Source of the DNA: Nostoc sp. MS1
GTDB lineage: Bacteria > Cyanobacteriota > Cyanobacteriia > Cyanobacteriales > Nostocaceae
Direction: 5' to 3'
DNA length: 64,000 bases
Assembly (NCBI RefSeq): GCF_019976755.1
Contig: NZ_AP023441.1
Span: forward strand, 1,722,501-1,786,500
In this document: one piece after another, positions 1-10,118 of the stretch
How the letters are laid out: each line of letters opens with the position of its first letter
Numbering within the stretch: the stretch's first letter is position 1
Notes under the pieces: model-generated
Seen by the model: the letters and a program-made list of their open reading frames with translations, nothing else
Databases searched by the model: none
What the model was told of the DNA's origin: nothing
Position numbers and translations under genes: made by a program

Positions 1-303
1 ATTCGATATTGCTGTCCCACTACCCCAAAAGGTAAACCCTTTGGTTTAGGCTCTTCCCCTTTCGCTCACCACTACTTGGGGAATCTCTATTGATTTCTTT
101 TCCTCCAGCTACTAAGATGTTTCAGTTCGCTGGGTTGGCTCATACCTGTCTATATATTCAACAGGCTGTACATAGGGTTGCCCCATTCGGACACCTCCGG
201 CTCAATGTTTGCTTCCAACTCCCCGGAGTATTTCGTCGGTAACCACGTCCTTCTTCGCCTCTGTGTGCCTAGGTATCCACCATTAGCCCTTATTAGCTTG
301 ACC
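1..303 (-). rRNA. rrl: 23S ribosomal RNA, 5' end (partial)
   Basis: Read on the minus strand, the segment starts near 303 with GGTCAAGCTAATAAGGGC followed by the conserved ATGGTGGATACCTAGGC block, which is the usual 5' end of bacterial 23S rRNA. It runs off the left edge, so only about the first 300 nt are present. It follows 16S, tRNA-Ile and tRNA-Ala in the same direction, the standard cyanobacterial rrn order. The 5' end is placed by similarity to other bacteria and may be off by a few bases. Confidence 0.95.
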
Positions 304-491
304 ACAATACATTGGTTTCCACCTGCATCCACTCAACACCCATTGGATGTCTGTGTCTGCCTGCTTATAAATCGCGTTTCTATGCAGTTTTCAAGGTTCT
401 GGCTAGGCATTCACCCAGCAGTCTAACGAGTTTCTCTCTATTAGTTGCTGACTTTTTCCTAATTCTTTTTTTGTTAGCTTCTCGCTTCAGG

Positions 492-564
492 TGGAGGTTA
501 GCGGACTCGAACCGCTGACATCCTGCTTGCAAAGCAGGCGCTCTACCAACTGAGCTAAACCCCC
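492..564 (-). tRNA. trnA: tRNA-Ala (anticodon TGC)
   Basis: On the minus strand the 73-nt sequence starts GGGGGTTTAGCTCAGTTGG and ends CGAGTCCGCTAACCTCCA. The anticodon stem and loop is CCTGC TTTGCAA GCAGG with anticodon TGC. The terminal CCA is not encoded, because the genome continues with CC after the discriminator A. It sits in the rRNA spacer and is presumably cotranscribed with the rRNAs. Confidence 0.97.
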
Positions 565-568
565 ATCA

Positions 569-645
569 TGAATTTTGGATCTTGGATTTGCGATTTTAGA
601 TTTAAAAATACAATCTAAAATCCAAAATTTAAAATCTAAAATTCT
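569..645. repeat. AT-rich interspersed repeat between the two spacer tRNAs
   Basis: The segment is built from alternating GATTTTAGATT, AAATCTAAAATCC and AAAATTTAAAATC words and is partly self-complementary. The same words occur at 12370-12440 and at 24810-24845, so it belongs to a dispersed low-complexity family common in Nostoc-type genomes. Inside the rRNA precursor it could form a stem between the tRNAs. No coding potential is seen. Confidence 0.7.
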
Positions 646-650
646 TCAGG

Positions 651-724
<74 letters not shown>

Positions 725-843
725 ATATCGAACCAAATCATAGTTTGAAAGCTTCAACAATATCTACGACCGACCTAGAGTAGACCATCTCACTTCCTAT
801 TTGCTTTGTGCTTTCGGTCACTGAGTTGGGTAGGTCTCCCTAA

Positions 844-2332
<1,489 letters not shown>

Positions 2333-2645
2333 GAAGATTTTGTTTTTAGCTCATTGGCTGCTCTTTTTACACCTCAGCCTGGTGTTTTTTATTTTCTTGA
2401 CGCAGGCTATTGTTGTATACTAGCTTTCAAACTATAATATTTTCAAGGTTCGGTTCCCTTGGAAGCGTCGCTCTTTCGCGTCCGCCTCTCAGGCACTTAT
2501 CCAATATATCTAACCCAACTAGAACTGTCAACTACTTTTCCATCTTTTTTTGGAAAATACTTTTTCGTCTCCTTAAAACTCGCCACTCAACAGCTTTTCA
2601 GGCAACAATAGTGTTGGCATTTTGCTGAGAAAGGGAGGGTAGAGC
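2333..2645. other. rRNA leader and divergent rrn/glyQ intergenic region
   Basis: This 313-base gap separates the divergent 16S and glyQ genes. It holds a possible rrn promoter (2417-2446, minus strand) and a short inverted repeat ACACC...GGTGT at 2369-2385 in the rRNA leader, followed on the plus strand by a T run. Immediately before glyQ there is an AGGGAGG stretch (2634-2640) that suits a ribosome binding site. I see no open frame here that resembles a protein. Confidence 0.6.
2417..2446 (-). promoter_or_regulatory. Candidate rrn promoter (TTGAAA - 18 bp - TAGTAT)
   Basis: On the minus strand TTGAAA (2446-2441) and TAGTAT (2422-2417) are separated by 18 bp and lie about 85 bp upstream of the 16S 5' end. 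This resembles a sigma-70-type promoter for the rRNA operon. It is a pattern match only, and other -10-like hexamers are near. Confidence 0.4.
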
Positions 2646-3551
2646 ATGAATTTTCAATCGGTAATAGCTACGTTGCATCAGTTTTGGGGCGAGTCTCTTT
2701 CAGAGAGACCTGGCGGTCAACGCGGTTGTTTGATTGCCCAGCCTTACGATATTGAAAAGGGGGCTGGTACGAAAAATCCGCATACGTTTTTGCGGGCGTT
2801 GGGGCCGGAACCTTGGGCGGTGGCTTATGTTGAACCTTGTCGTCGTCCTACTGATGGGCGTTATGGTGAGAATCCTAATCGGTTTCAGCATTATTATCAG
2901 TACCAAGTTTTAATTAAGCCTTCGCCAGATAATATTCAGGAGATTTATCTTGATTCTTTACGGGCTTTGGGTATTCGTCCTGAAGATCATGATATTCGGT
3001 TTGTGGAGGATAACTGGGAAGATGCGACGGTGGGCGCTTGGGGTACTGGTTGGGAAGTTTGGTTGGATGGGATGGAAATTACTCAATTTACTTACTTCCA
3101 GCAGTGTGGAGGGATTGATTGTCGTCCGGTGTCGATTGAGATTACCTATGGTTTAGAACGGTTGGCGATGTATCTTCAGGAAGTTGAGGCGATTACTAAG
3201 ATTCAGTGGACGGACAATATTACTTATGGTGATATTTTTCTGCAAAATGAGATTGAGCAGAGTACGTATAATTTTGAAGCATCTAATCCTGAGTTGCTGT
3301 TGACGTTGTTTAATTTGTATGAGCAGGAAGCTACTCAGTTAACGGAGAAGGGTTTGGTTTTACCCAGCTTGGATTATGTGATGAAGTGTTCGCATACTTT
3401 TAATTTGCTGGATGCTAGAGGTGTGATTTCTGTGACTGAACGCACTCGTTACATTGCTAGGATTCGTCATTTGGCGCGGAAGGTGGCTAATTTATATGTA
3501 GAACAAAGAGAAAAGTTGGGCTTTCCGTTGTTGAAAAAAGCCGCAGTGTAG
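2646..3551 (+). CDS. glyQ: Glycine-tRNA ligase alpha subunit
   Basis: This is the catalytic alpha subunit of the bacterial (alpha-beta)2 glycyl-tRNA synthetase, which charges tRNA-Gly with glycine in the cytoplasm. The 301-residue length is normal. The class II core is clear, with RRPTDGRYGENPNR at 66-79, GWEVWLDGMEITQFTYFQQ near 130-150 and EITYGLERLAMY shortly after. The ATG is preceded by AGGGAGG, a good ribosome binding site. It is divergent from the rRNA operon and followed by a hairpin terminator. The beta subunit gene glyS is not in this window, as is common in cyanobacteria where the two are unlinked. Confidence 0.97.
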   Translation: MNFQSVIATLHQFWGESLSERPGGQRGCLIAQPYDIEKGAGTKNPHTFLRALGPEPWAVAYVEPCRRPTDGRYGENPNRFQHYYQYQVLIKPSPDNIQEIYLDSLRALGIRPEDHDIRFVEDNWEDATVGAWGTGWEVWLDGMEITQFTYFQQCGGIDCRPVSIEITYGLERLAMYLQEVEAITKIQWTDNITYGDIFLQNEIEQSTYNFEASNPELLLTLFNLYEQEATQLTEKGLVLPSLDYVMKCSHTFNLLDARGVISVTERTRYIARIRHLARKVANLYVEQREKLGFPLLKKAAV

Positions 3552-3584
3552 CTTTGATTGGTAGTTTTTAATTGATTAGTGGAA

Positions 3585-3634
3585 AATGAAGAGAGTAACA
3601 AGTTACTGTATTTGATTCTCTCTTCATTGTTTTG
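3585..3634 (+). terminator. Rho-independent terminator after glyQ
   Basis: AATGAAGAGAG at 3585-3595 is perfectly complementary to CTCTCTTCATT at 3618-3628. The repeat is followed by GTTTTGG. It starts 34 bp after the glyQ stop codon. The loop is long at 22 nt, so it may be a weaker terminator. Confidence 0.6.
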
Positions 3635-3643
3635 GTGATTATT

Positions 3644-3862
3644 ATGGTGGTTTTTGAGCAATTAGAAATTGGTGTTTACTTTCGTATACCTGGCATAAGT
3701 AGAAATTGTATCTACAGGAAGGCTAGTACTTCCCAGTGCAGCTTAAACTCTCTGCTACAGCCTATTAGAGCGAAAACGCAGGTTGTAACTTTGACTCCAA
3801 CAGAAGTTAAGGCTTTTTTAGTAGCTAAACGAGATTATCTAGAAAGCTTAGTAAGTTTTTAG
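3644..3862 (+). CDS. Small conserved-looking hypothetical protein (72 aa)
   Basis: The frame can open at a TTG at 3632, but the ATG at 3644 is preferred and gives a start of MVVFEQLEIGVYFRIPG. The sequence contains IYRKAS and CSLNSLLQPI segments and a lysine-rich C-terminal helix. It reads like a short soluble globular protein, and I have an impression of similar small cyanobacterial proteins that begin FEQL-IG--FRIPG, but no function is known to me. There is no clear ribosome binding site, because it starts right after the glyQ terminator. It could be cotranscribed by read-through. Confidence 0.5.
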   Translation: MVVFEQLEIGVYFRIPGISRNCIYRKASTSQCSLNSLLQPIRAKTQVVTLTPTEVKAFLVAKRDYLESLVSF

Positions 3863-4053
3863 CGTTACTGAAAGTGTAAATCTGTCTCACGCATTCGCCG
3901 TTAGATGTTCTCGCAGAGTAGACGCAAAGGCGATGAGGATAGGGTGAGAAATGTTAGTTATGAGGTTTATTTTTCAATTGAGCTATTTTATGTTGATTGA
4001 CTGATGCGATGATGGTTTTACTGTATTAAAATTTACAAAAATTGCGAATAAAT

Positions 4054-4539
4054 ATGGTGAATTGGAGTGAAGCTTTAGAACCGATCGCAGCTTGGTTTCG
4101 TTCTTTGGGTATCCCTCAACCGATTGTGCAGTGGGGACATCCTCTGATGATGGCGATTGTGATTTTTGTTTTGGGTAGCTATGTTGCTTGGGCTGGTTGG
4201 CAAGGTAAATTGCTGGAGGGGAAAGACAAGGATGCAGCTATTAAGAATCGAAGCAATCATCGACTCTTAGCACCTTGGCTATTTTTATTTTTGGCTGGTG
4301 GTTATACGGGTGGAGTGTTGTCTTTAGTGATGCAGCATAAACCACTGTTTGAAAGTCCTCATTTTTGGACTGGTTCGCTAGTTTTGGGGCTTTTACTCGT
4401 CAATGGTTTAATTTCTTTGAGTGGATTTGGTGGGGATAAGAAGGCGTTAAGAGCAGTTCATGCTTATTTGGGAACTGTGGCGATCGCAATTCTCTTCGTC
4501 CATGCGGTTTTAGGCTTTAATTTAGGTATCTCTTTGTAA
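4054..4539 (+). CDS. DUF4079 family integral membrane protein
   Basis: This 161-residue protein has about four hydrophobic segments, around residues 25-48, 70-95, 105-125 and 135-158. It resembles the cyanobacterial and plastid DUF4079 family, which has distant similarity to cytochrome b561/ferric reductase-type membrane proteins. His residues lie in or near the membrane segments (PHFW, RAVHAYLG, VHAVLG) and could bind heme, but this is inference. The ATG at 4054 is chosen over an upstream TTG. A strong terminator follows at 4569. Confidence 0.75.
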   Translation: MVNWSEALEPIAAWFRSLGIPQPIVQWGHPLMMAIVIFVLGSYVAWAGWQGKLLEGKDKDAAIKNRSNHRLLAPWLFLFLAGGYTGGVLSLVMQHKPLFESPHFWTGSLVLGLLLVNGLISLSGFGGDKKALRAVHAYLGTVAIAILFVHAVLGFNLGISL

Positions 4540-4568
4540 TCTAAACGATACAACATTATTTATAATAT

Positions 4569-4594
4569 AAAGCCCGCATAGTCGGGCTTTGTTT
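4569..4594 (+). terminator. Rho-independent terminator
   Basis: AAAGCCCG (4569-4576, extending to 4578) pairs with CGGGCTTT (to 4590) around a short ATAGT loop and is followed by GTTTG. It lies 30 bp after the DUF4079 stop and just before comEC, and ends the upstream transcript. Confidence 0.85.
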
Positions 4595-4667
4595 GTCTAG
4601 ACCTAATGAACTATACTTCACGAAACAACTATTAATAGTGCTGCTCTCAGGTGTTGCTAGAAGTCTT

Positions 4668-6998
4668 ATGATTCAAGCCAGTGGTGTCATTATCTGCCTT
4701 AGCTACATTTTAGGATTGTTATTGACGGCGGTTCCTGGGGGCGGAGTATGGGTTTTAGTCTTAGGCATTGTATGTGCTGTTTTTTTTAGGAGAATAAAAT
4801 CACAAAAATTTCTCCAGAAATCAACAACTGATACAACGTCTAATAGTTGGCAAGTGACTCCACTGGCACAAGTTTGGTTAATTGCTGGGTTTGTGGGCTT
4901 ATTGGCAAGTTTCTATTTTCAATGGCGTGTACCTCAACCGACGGGAACAGATATTAGTAAATTTGTGCCGCCAGATGGAAATAACCAGGAACAGTTGGTA
5001 ATTGTACGGGGGGAGGTAGCTAGTACTCCGCGTTTAACTCGCAGTCAACGGGGACAATTTTGGCTGGATGTGTCTCAGTTAAATGAAGTCAGAAATCAAA
5101 AAGATACACAACAAACTCAACAAGGGGCTACGGGTAAGTTATATGTGACTGTGCCAATACTGAAAGCAACTGGACTGCATCCTGGGCAAGAGATAGAGGT
5201 GACAGGGCTATTATATAGACCAAAAGCTGCTGTTAATCCCGGTGCTTTTGATTTTAAAAAGTATTTAGAACGCGAGGGAACATTTGCTGGGTTGATAGGA
5301 CGGCAAATCAATATTGTGGATGAGGACAAACGGTGGGGATGGTGGCAAATTCGAGAAAAAATTGTGCGATCGCAAGTTCTGGGCTTAGACATACCAGAAG
5401 GGCCACTTGTAAGTGCAATGGTATTGGGTAGCAAAGCTGTTGATTTACCCTACGATATCCGCGATATGTTTGTACAGGCGGGTTTAGCCCATGCTTTGGC
5501 GGCTTCAGGGTTTCAAACTTCGCTGATTCTGGGTGTGATTTTACAGCTAACTAGGCGAGCGAAAAAAGTAACGCAAGTAAGTCTAGGTGCTTTGGGTTTG
5601 ATAATTTTCCTCAGCCTGAGTGGATTTCAGCCTGCTGTACTGAGGGCTGTAGTTATGGGATTTGCAGCTTTGATTGGTTTGGCTTTAGATAGGAAGGTGA
5701 AACAGTTAGGTTCACTGTTATTAGCTGCAACTATATTATTGTTGTTTAATCCTTTGTGGATTTGGGATTTGGGTTTTGAGTTCAGTTTTTTGGCGACGTT
5801 GGGGTTAGTGGTGACTGTACCAGCAATTACTAATCTTTTGAGTTGGGTTCCGCCTGCGATCGCATCCTTAATTTCTGTTCCTCTGGCTGCTACAATTTGG
5901 ACTTTACCTGTGCAACTATATGTGTTTGGTGTTGTGCCTGCTTACAGTTTGCCACTGAACATTATTACCACACCATTAATTTCTGTTATTAGTATTGGTG
6001 GCATTGTTAGTGCCATATTTACATTAATTTTACCTGGGGCTGGTAGCTTTGTTGCTGGGTTTCTGCACTATCCTACTGATTGGTTAATTAGGTTAGTGGA
6101 GTATTTCAGCAAATTACCAGGCAATTCTCTTATTATTGGTAGCATTTCCACTTGGCAGTTATTGAGTATTTATGCGCTAATTTCTCTAGTATGGTTGGTA
6201 GGTTGGTGGCAAAAACGCTGGTGGTTTGCAGGTTTAATTGGGTTTGGTTTAGTATTATTTCCCGCTTGGCATTCTGCCAGTACATTATTACGGATAACGG
6301 TATTAGAAGCTGGGGCTGAACCTGTTGTGGTTGTGCAGGATAGAGGAACGGTAACTCTAATTAACAGTGGTGATGAGGGTACGGGGCGCTTCACTATTTT
6401 ACCTTTTTTACAACAGCAAGGGGTGAATCAAATTGATTGGGCGATCGCCACGGATTTTCAAGGTAATAACAATAATGCTTGGTTGGAAGTTCTGCAACGT
6501 CTGCAAGTTAAAAATTTTTATACCTATGCCACTAATAAAGAAAATTCTCTAACAGATCAAGCAATTCCTCAAGTATTGCAACAACAGAAAGGCATTTATC
6601 AGGTTTTACCTGTGGGGCAAACTATTAATCTTGGTTCTACGATAGCGCAGTTAATTAACGAACAACCAATTTTGCAGTTGCAACTTTTTGGACAGAGTTG
6701 GTTATTGGTAGGAGATGTAGAACCTAAAGAGGTAGAGAGAATTATGAAAACAGGGGCATGGCCGAGTCCGCAAGTATTGTGGTGTAATGCTGAGTCTTTA
6801 AAGGATTTGGTAACAATTTTGAAACCACAAGTGGCGATCGCTTCTTCTGGTAATGTTGAGAGTAAGGTCGTATCTGAACTCAGTAGCATACCTACTAAAA
6901 TTTTTGTCACCGGACAAGATGGAGCGATTCAATGGACTCCTAATGGTGCGTTTGAGTCTTTTACTCAGGTGAGTGAGAGTAAATCTTCGGTGTTATAG
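4668..6998 (+). CDS. comEC: ComEC/Rec2 family DNA uptake channel protein
   Basis: ComEC forms the inner-membrane channel for single-stranded DNA during natural transformation. The 776-residue protein has N-terminal membrane segments, a DUF4131-like soluble domain (about 60-190), a competence domain with many membrane helices (about 245-520, including GLAHALAASGFQTS near 271) and a C-terminal domain from about 545. The C-terminal part looks like the metallo-beta-lactamase domain (VLEAGAEPVVVVQDRG, TLINSGDEG, ILPFLQQQGVNQIDW), but the HxHxDH metal motif is replaced by ATDFQGNNNN. The ATG at 4668 is preferred over TTG at 4593, which overlaps the terminator. The gene is monocistronic. Confidence 0.88.
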   Translation: MIQASGVIICLSYILGLLLTAVPGGGVWVLVLGIVCAVFFRRIKSQKFLQKSTTDTTSNSWQVTPLAQVWLIAGFVGLLASFYFQWRVPQPTGTDISKFVPPDGNNQEQLVIVRGEVASTPRLTRSQRGQFWLDVSQLNEVRNQKDTQQTQQGATGKLYVTVPILKATGLHPGQEIEVTGLLYRPKAAVNPGAFDFKKYLEREGTFAGLIGRQINIVDEDKRWGWWQIREKIVRSQVLGLDIPEGPLVSAMVLGSKAVDLPYDIRDMFVQAGLAHALAASGFQTSLILGVILQLTRRAKKVTQVSLGALGLIIFLSLSGFQPAVLRAVVMGFAALIGLALDRKVKQLGSLLLAATILLLFNPLWIWDLGFEFSFLATLGLVVTVPAITNLLSWVPPAIASLISVPLAATIWTLPVQLYVFGVVPAYSLPLNIITTPLISVISIGGIVSAIFTLILPGAGSFVAGFLHYPTDWLIRLVEYFSKLPGNSLIIGSISTWQLLSIYALISLVWLVGWWQKRWWFAGLIGFGLVLFPAWHSASTLLRITVLEAGAEPVVVVQDRGTVTLINSGDEGTGRFTILPFLQQQGVNQIDWAIATDFQGNNNNAWLEVLQRLQVKNFYTYATNKENSLTDQAIPQVLQQQKGIYQVLPVGQTINLGSTIAQLINEQPILQLQLFGQSWLLVGDVEPKEVERIMKTGAWPSPQVLWCNAESLKDLVTILKPQVAIASSGNVESKVVSELSSIPTKIFVTGQDGAIQWTPNGAFESFTQVSESKSSVL

Positions 6999-7117
6999 TT
7001 GTGTGATGTTTTCTTTCACAAATGAAATACCTATATAGCTAGAAAAGTAGCTATATAGGCGAGAACATGGATAAATTATTCAATCTTTATAGTAAGTAGC
7101 TTTAGTGCTTGTCTCTG

Positions 7118-7561
7118 CTATTTATCAGAGCAATAACCATTAATTTCTTTAACGATTAAACCTTCTTCAACACTGCTCTTTTGCAAGTTAGCAAAAAAGC
7201 GATTTGCTGACTTGATGTCTTTTTTATTGATGGCTGTAGCTGCATCATTTAAACCCTTACTAATATCTTGATAGAGTTTGAGAAAACGTCCTTGGAAACC
7301 TTGTAGTTTTTCATCTTTAATTTCCAAGCCCTTCATCTCTGTGCTAACTTTGTCTATTTTACTAGCAAGTTCAGTTAAGCCTTGAGAGCCTTTAGCAGCT
7401 TTAGGATCTTTACCATATTGCTGACCTAATGTTGCTGCCTGATTAGCAACTTTGATAACTTTGTTACATTGAGAAATTTTACTTTCACCGCAACCTGTTA
7501 ATAAAAAGGCGATCGCTGCTACTGTGGAAAATGTAGCGGTTGATTTATATATACGTAGCAT
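7118..7561 (-). CDS. Predicted lipoprotein, helical, unknown function
   Basis: This 147-residue protein starts with a signal sequence that ends in the lipobox LLTGC, with the lipid-attached Cys at 24. The mature part is almost entirely polar and predicted helical, rich in Lys, Gln and Ala (for example QAATLGQQYGKDPKAAKG). It resembles short periplasmic helical-bundle lipoproteins of cyanobacteria, but I recognise no specific family. It lies in its own minus-strand unit with a 143-bp gap to the upstream M28 peptidase gene. Confidence 0.75.
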   Translation of the reverse strand: MLRIYKSTATFSTVAAIAFLLTGCGESKISQCNKVIKVANQAATLGQQYGKDPKAAKGSQGLTELASKIDKVSTEMKGLEIKDEKLQGFQGRFLKLYQDISKGLNDAATAINKKDIKSANRFFANLQKSSVEEGLIVKEINGYCSDK

Positions 7562-7704
7562 ATTTTTTATAACCCCTAAATATAAAACGCAAAAATTAGA
7601 CTAAAACAACTTTTTGGCTGTTGTATTTAGTCCTGCTACTTTATAATTCATATTTTTTTAAATGTGTATGTAATTACACTCAGAACGCAAAAATTTAATA
7701 TTTG

Positions 7705-8706
7705 TTATTGACTAGTCTCTAATAACTTACCAGTAGCATTGACTACAATTTGTGCTGCACCAAGAAAGAATGATTTCTCAATATTATTAGGTATATCGCT
7801 AGGTTGGTGATAGTGTGGCGTGCGGAGATTAGCAGTATCGGTCACTAACACAGCACCAACGCCTTGATACCAGAATGGAGCATGATCACTACGCAATGTG
7901 TCAGGTGTAAGTAAGCCTTTGAGGGGTATTGGTATAGTTAAAACGTTTGGCAGATTGGTTGTATTGGCATTACCAAAAGCATTAAGTAAAAATAAGTTCT
8001 CAGTATCACCAACCGCCACTAAGAAATCACCTTTATCGTTGGGTGGGGTAACGGGTAATCCAGGCGGATATTTTTGACAGCCACTAGTGTAACAAGCATA
8101 ACCAACCATATCCATAACTATCACACCCTGGAGTTTTTTCAGGCGTTGAGTATTAGTAATGAAGGCTTTACTACCAAGCAGTCCCGTTTCTTCGGAGTCA
8201 AAAAAAGCTAATTGCAAAGTCCTGGGTGTGGGATGGGAAGCAAATAATTTAGCTATTTCTAGTAACACAGCCACACCACTAGCATTATCATCAGCGCCAG
8301 GAGAGCCGGGTACAGTGTCATAATGAGCGCCTACTAAAATTGCACCGGCTGTGTTGTCAGTTCCCCGACGTTCAGCAGAGATATTAACACCATGAGGAAA
8401 CTTTTCTAATTTAGGTGTCCAGCCAAATTCTCGTAGTTTATTAATGATATATGCGCGAGTGCGCGATCGCTCCTCTATCGTATAGCGTTGAAAATCTAAT
8501 TTTTGAATATGTGCCAATAATCTATCATCAGATACTTGTAGATCATTCATCGTTTTCTGAGGCTCTGGTTGTGGTTGAGGTGTTGTGATTGGCACACTCT
8601 CCGTAATTTTAGGGGAAGATCGCTGTTCAAAAAAGGCGCTACCCCTACTACCTACAATGACAACCACTACTAACACCAGCAATGTCAGCCAAATGCGCTT
8701 TTTCAT
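7705..8706 (-). CDS. M28 family zinc metallopeptidase (aminopeptidase-like)
   Basis: The ATG at 8706 gives 333 residues starting with a membrane anchor or signal segment (WLTLLVLVVVVIVG). An in-frame start at 8754 is less likely. The M28 metal-binding set is visible: GAHYDT with His128, GADDNASG with Asp140, DSEETG with Glu172/173, VMDMVGY with Asp199, and TPHYHQPSD with His300. The family removes N-terminal residues from peptides. The N-terminal segment suggests an exported or periplasmic enzyme. It diverges from the TauE/SafE-type gene across a short gap. Confidence 0.9.
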   Translation of the reverse strand: MKKRIWLTLLVLVVVVIVGSRGSAFFEQRSSPKITESVPITTPQPQPEPQKTMNDLQVSDDRLLAHIQKLDFQRYTIEERSRTRAYIINKLREFGWTPKLEKFPHGVNISAERRGTDNTAGAILVGAHYDTVPGSPGADDNASGVAVLLEIAKLFASHPTPRTLQLAFFDSEETGLLGSKAFITNTQRLKKLQGVIVMDMVGYACYTSGCQKYPPGLPVTPPNDKGDFLVAVGDTENLFLLNAFGNANTTNLPNVLTIPIPLKGLLTPDTLRSDHAPFWYQGVGAVLVTDTANLRTPHYHQPSDIPNNIEKSFFLGAAQIVVNATGKLLETSQ

Positions 8707-8846
8707 TATTAATACCAATAAGTTTGACAGTTTGTCTTTTGACAAAGTTACCAATATGACCTAAAGTTTTGCCCAGTTGTCAGTTGTCAGTGGTTAGTAG
8801 TTCTTTCTCCTCTACTCCCTCATCTCCACTCCCCACTCCCATCTAT

Positions 8847-10118
8847 ATGCTAGATTTATCACTCATCACCATCTTGGGGTTCTTAGGTAGTTTTGGGCAT
8901 TGCTTCGGGATGTGCGGGCCACTAACTGTAGCCTTTTCCCTGTCTCATCAACACAACACTCCAGAGAAAGACTCTCAAGAAAAGTTGTCATCCCCAAAAA
9001 CACAACCGACTTGGAAGCAGCAATTAAAGTTTCATTTTCTGCTTAACTTAGGACGGATGTTGAGTTATGGACTTGTAGGTGCTGGACTTGGGGGAGTGGG
9101 TTCAGTGCTATTACAAAGTGGACAGTTAGCGGGTGTTGGTAGCGACTTCCGCCGTATTATGGCGATTGTGACTGGAGTGATGTTGATTTGGTTTGGCTTA
9201 GGACAATTAGCACCAAATTTATTACCCCATATTCCTATATTGCATCCCATATTAAGAGGTAACTTGCACAACCGCCTGAGTACAGGAATGGTGAAACTCT
9301 CCCTACAGCAGCGATGGTGGACTCCTACACTTTTGGGTATGACTTGGGGTTTAATGCCCTGTGGCTTTCTCTACGCTGCGCAAATTAAAGCGGCACAGAC
9401 AGGTAATTTATGGATGGGTGGGGCTACTATGTTGGCTTTTGGCTTAGGAACCATACCCACTATGTTAGGTGTGGGCGTGTCTAGTTCCTTGGTGAGTCAG
9501 GATAGGCGCAGTCAGTTATTCCGCTTAGGTGGTGTGATTACTCTAACTATTGGGTTAATCACCTTGCTACGAACTGGTGACACAATGGTAGATTACACTG
9601 GACACGCAGCTTTACTCTGCTTAACTCTGGCGCTAATTGCCCGTCCTGTAAGTAGGTTGTGGGCATGGCCTTTACATTATCGCCGGGCGTTGGGGGTAGG
9701 GGCGTTTGTTTTATCTGTAGTACACACTACTCACATGATTGAACATTCATTGCAGTGGAATTTTGCCGCCTTTTCCTTTTTACCGCCACAATTTCAGTTG
9801 GGGATGGCTGCTGGTACTGTAGCATTAGTATTGATGACCCCCGCAGCTTTCACAAGTTGGGAATCACTGCAAAAATCTTTAGGCAAACACTGGCGACAAC
9901 TTCATTTATTGAGTGTACCAGCTTTGCTTTTGAGTGCAATTCATACTGTGTTGATTGGCTCTCATTATTTGGGTTCTCTGCAATTAAATTGGGGGAATAA
10001 GTTAGCAACAGTGCTGTTAGCAATTGTGACTCTCGGCGTGTTGCTTGTAAGAACACAGTTTTTTTGGTCAAAGTTAGCCGTAGAAAAATTTTATGTTCCC
10101 CCTAACAAATCACGCTAA
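8847..10118 (+). CDS. TauE/SafE (UreH/COG2836)-type integral membrane protein
   Basis: The 423-residue protein begins MLDLSLITILGFLGS followed by GHCFGMCGPL, the hallmark of the sulfite exporter TauE/SafE subgroup that is also described near cytochrome c and metal-handling genes. About ten or more hydrophobic segments follow, with a GLMPCGFLYAA motif near residue 170. The ATG at 8847 is chosen because the sequence upstream of it (from 8769) is low-complexity repeat. Its last 26 bases overlap the next gene, so translation of the two is probably coupled. The Cys residues in the HCFGMCGP and MPCGF motifs could bind or move a metal, which is inference from the subgroup. Confidence 0.8.
   Translation: MLDLSLITILGFLGSFGHCFGMCGPLTVAFSLSHQHNTPEKDSQEKLSSPKTQPTWKQQLKFHFLLNLGRMLSYGLVGAGLGGVGSVLLQSGQLAGVGSDFRRIMAIVTGVMLIWFGLGQLAPNLLPHIPILHPILRGNLHNRLSTGMVKLSLQQRWWTPTLLGMTWGLMPCGFLYAAQIKAAQTGNLWMGGATMLAFGLGTIPTMLGVGVSSSLVSQDRRSQLFRLGGVITLTIGLITLLRTGDTMVDYTGHAALLCLTLALIARPVSRLWAWPLHYRRALGVGAFVLSVVHTTHMIEHSLQWNFAAFSFLPPQFQLGMAAGTVALVLMTPAAFTSWESLQKSLGKHWRQLHLLSVPALLLSAIHTVLIGSHYLGSLQLNWGNKLATVLLAIVTLGVLLVRTQFFWSKLAVEKFYVPPNKSR

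Noticed and set aside
8769..8846. Upstream extension of the TauE/SafE-type gene
   Set aside because: The extension is Ser/Pro-rich translation of heptamer repeats and purine-pyrimidine runs. The family start is the ATG at 8847.
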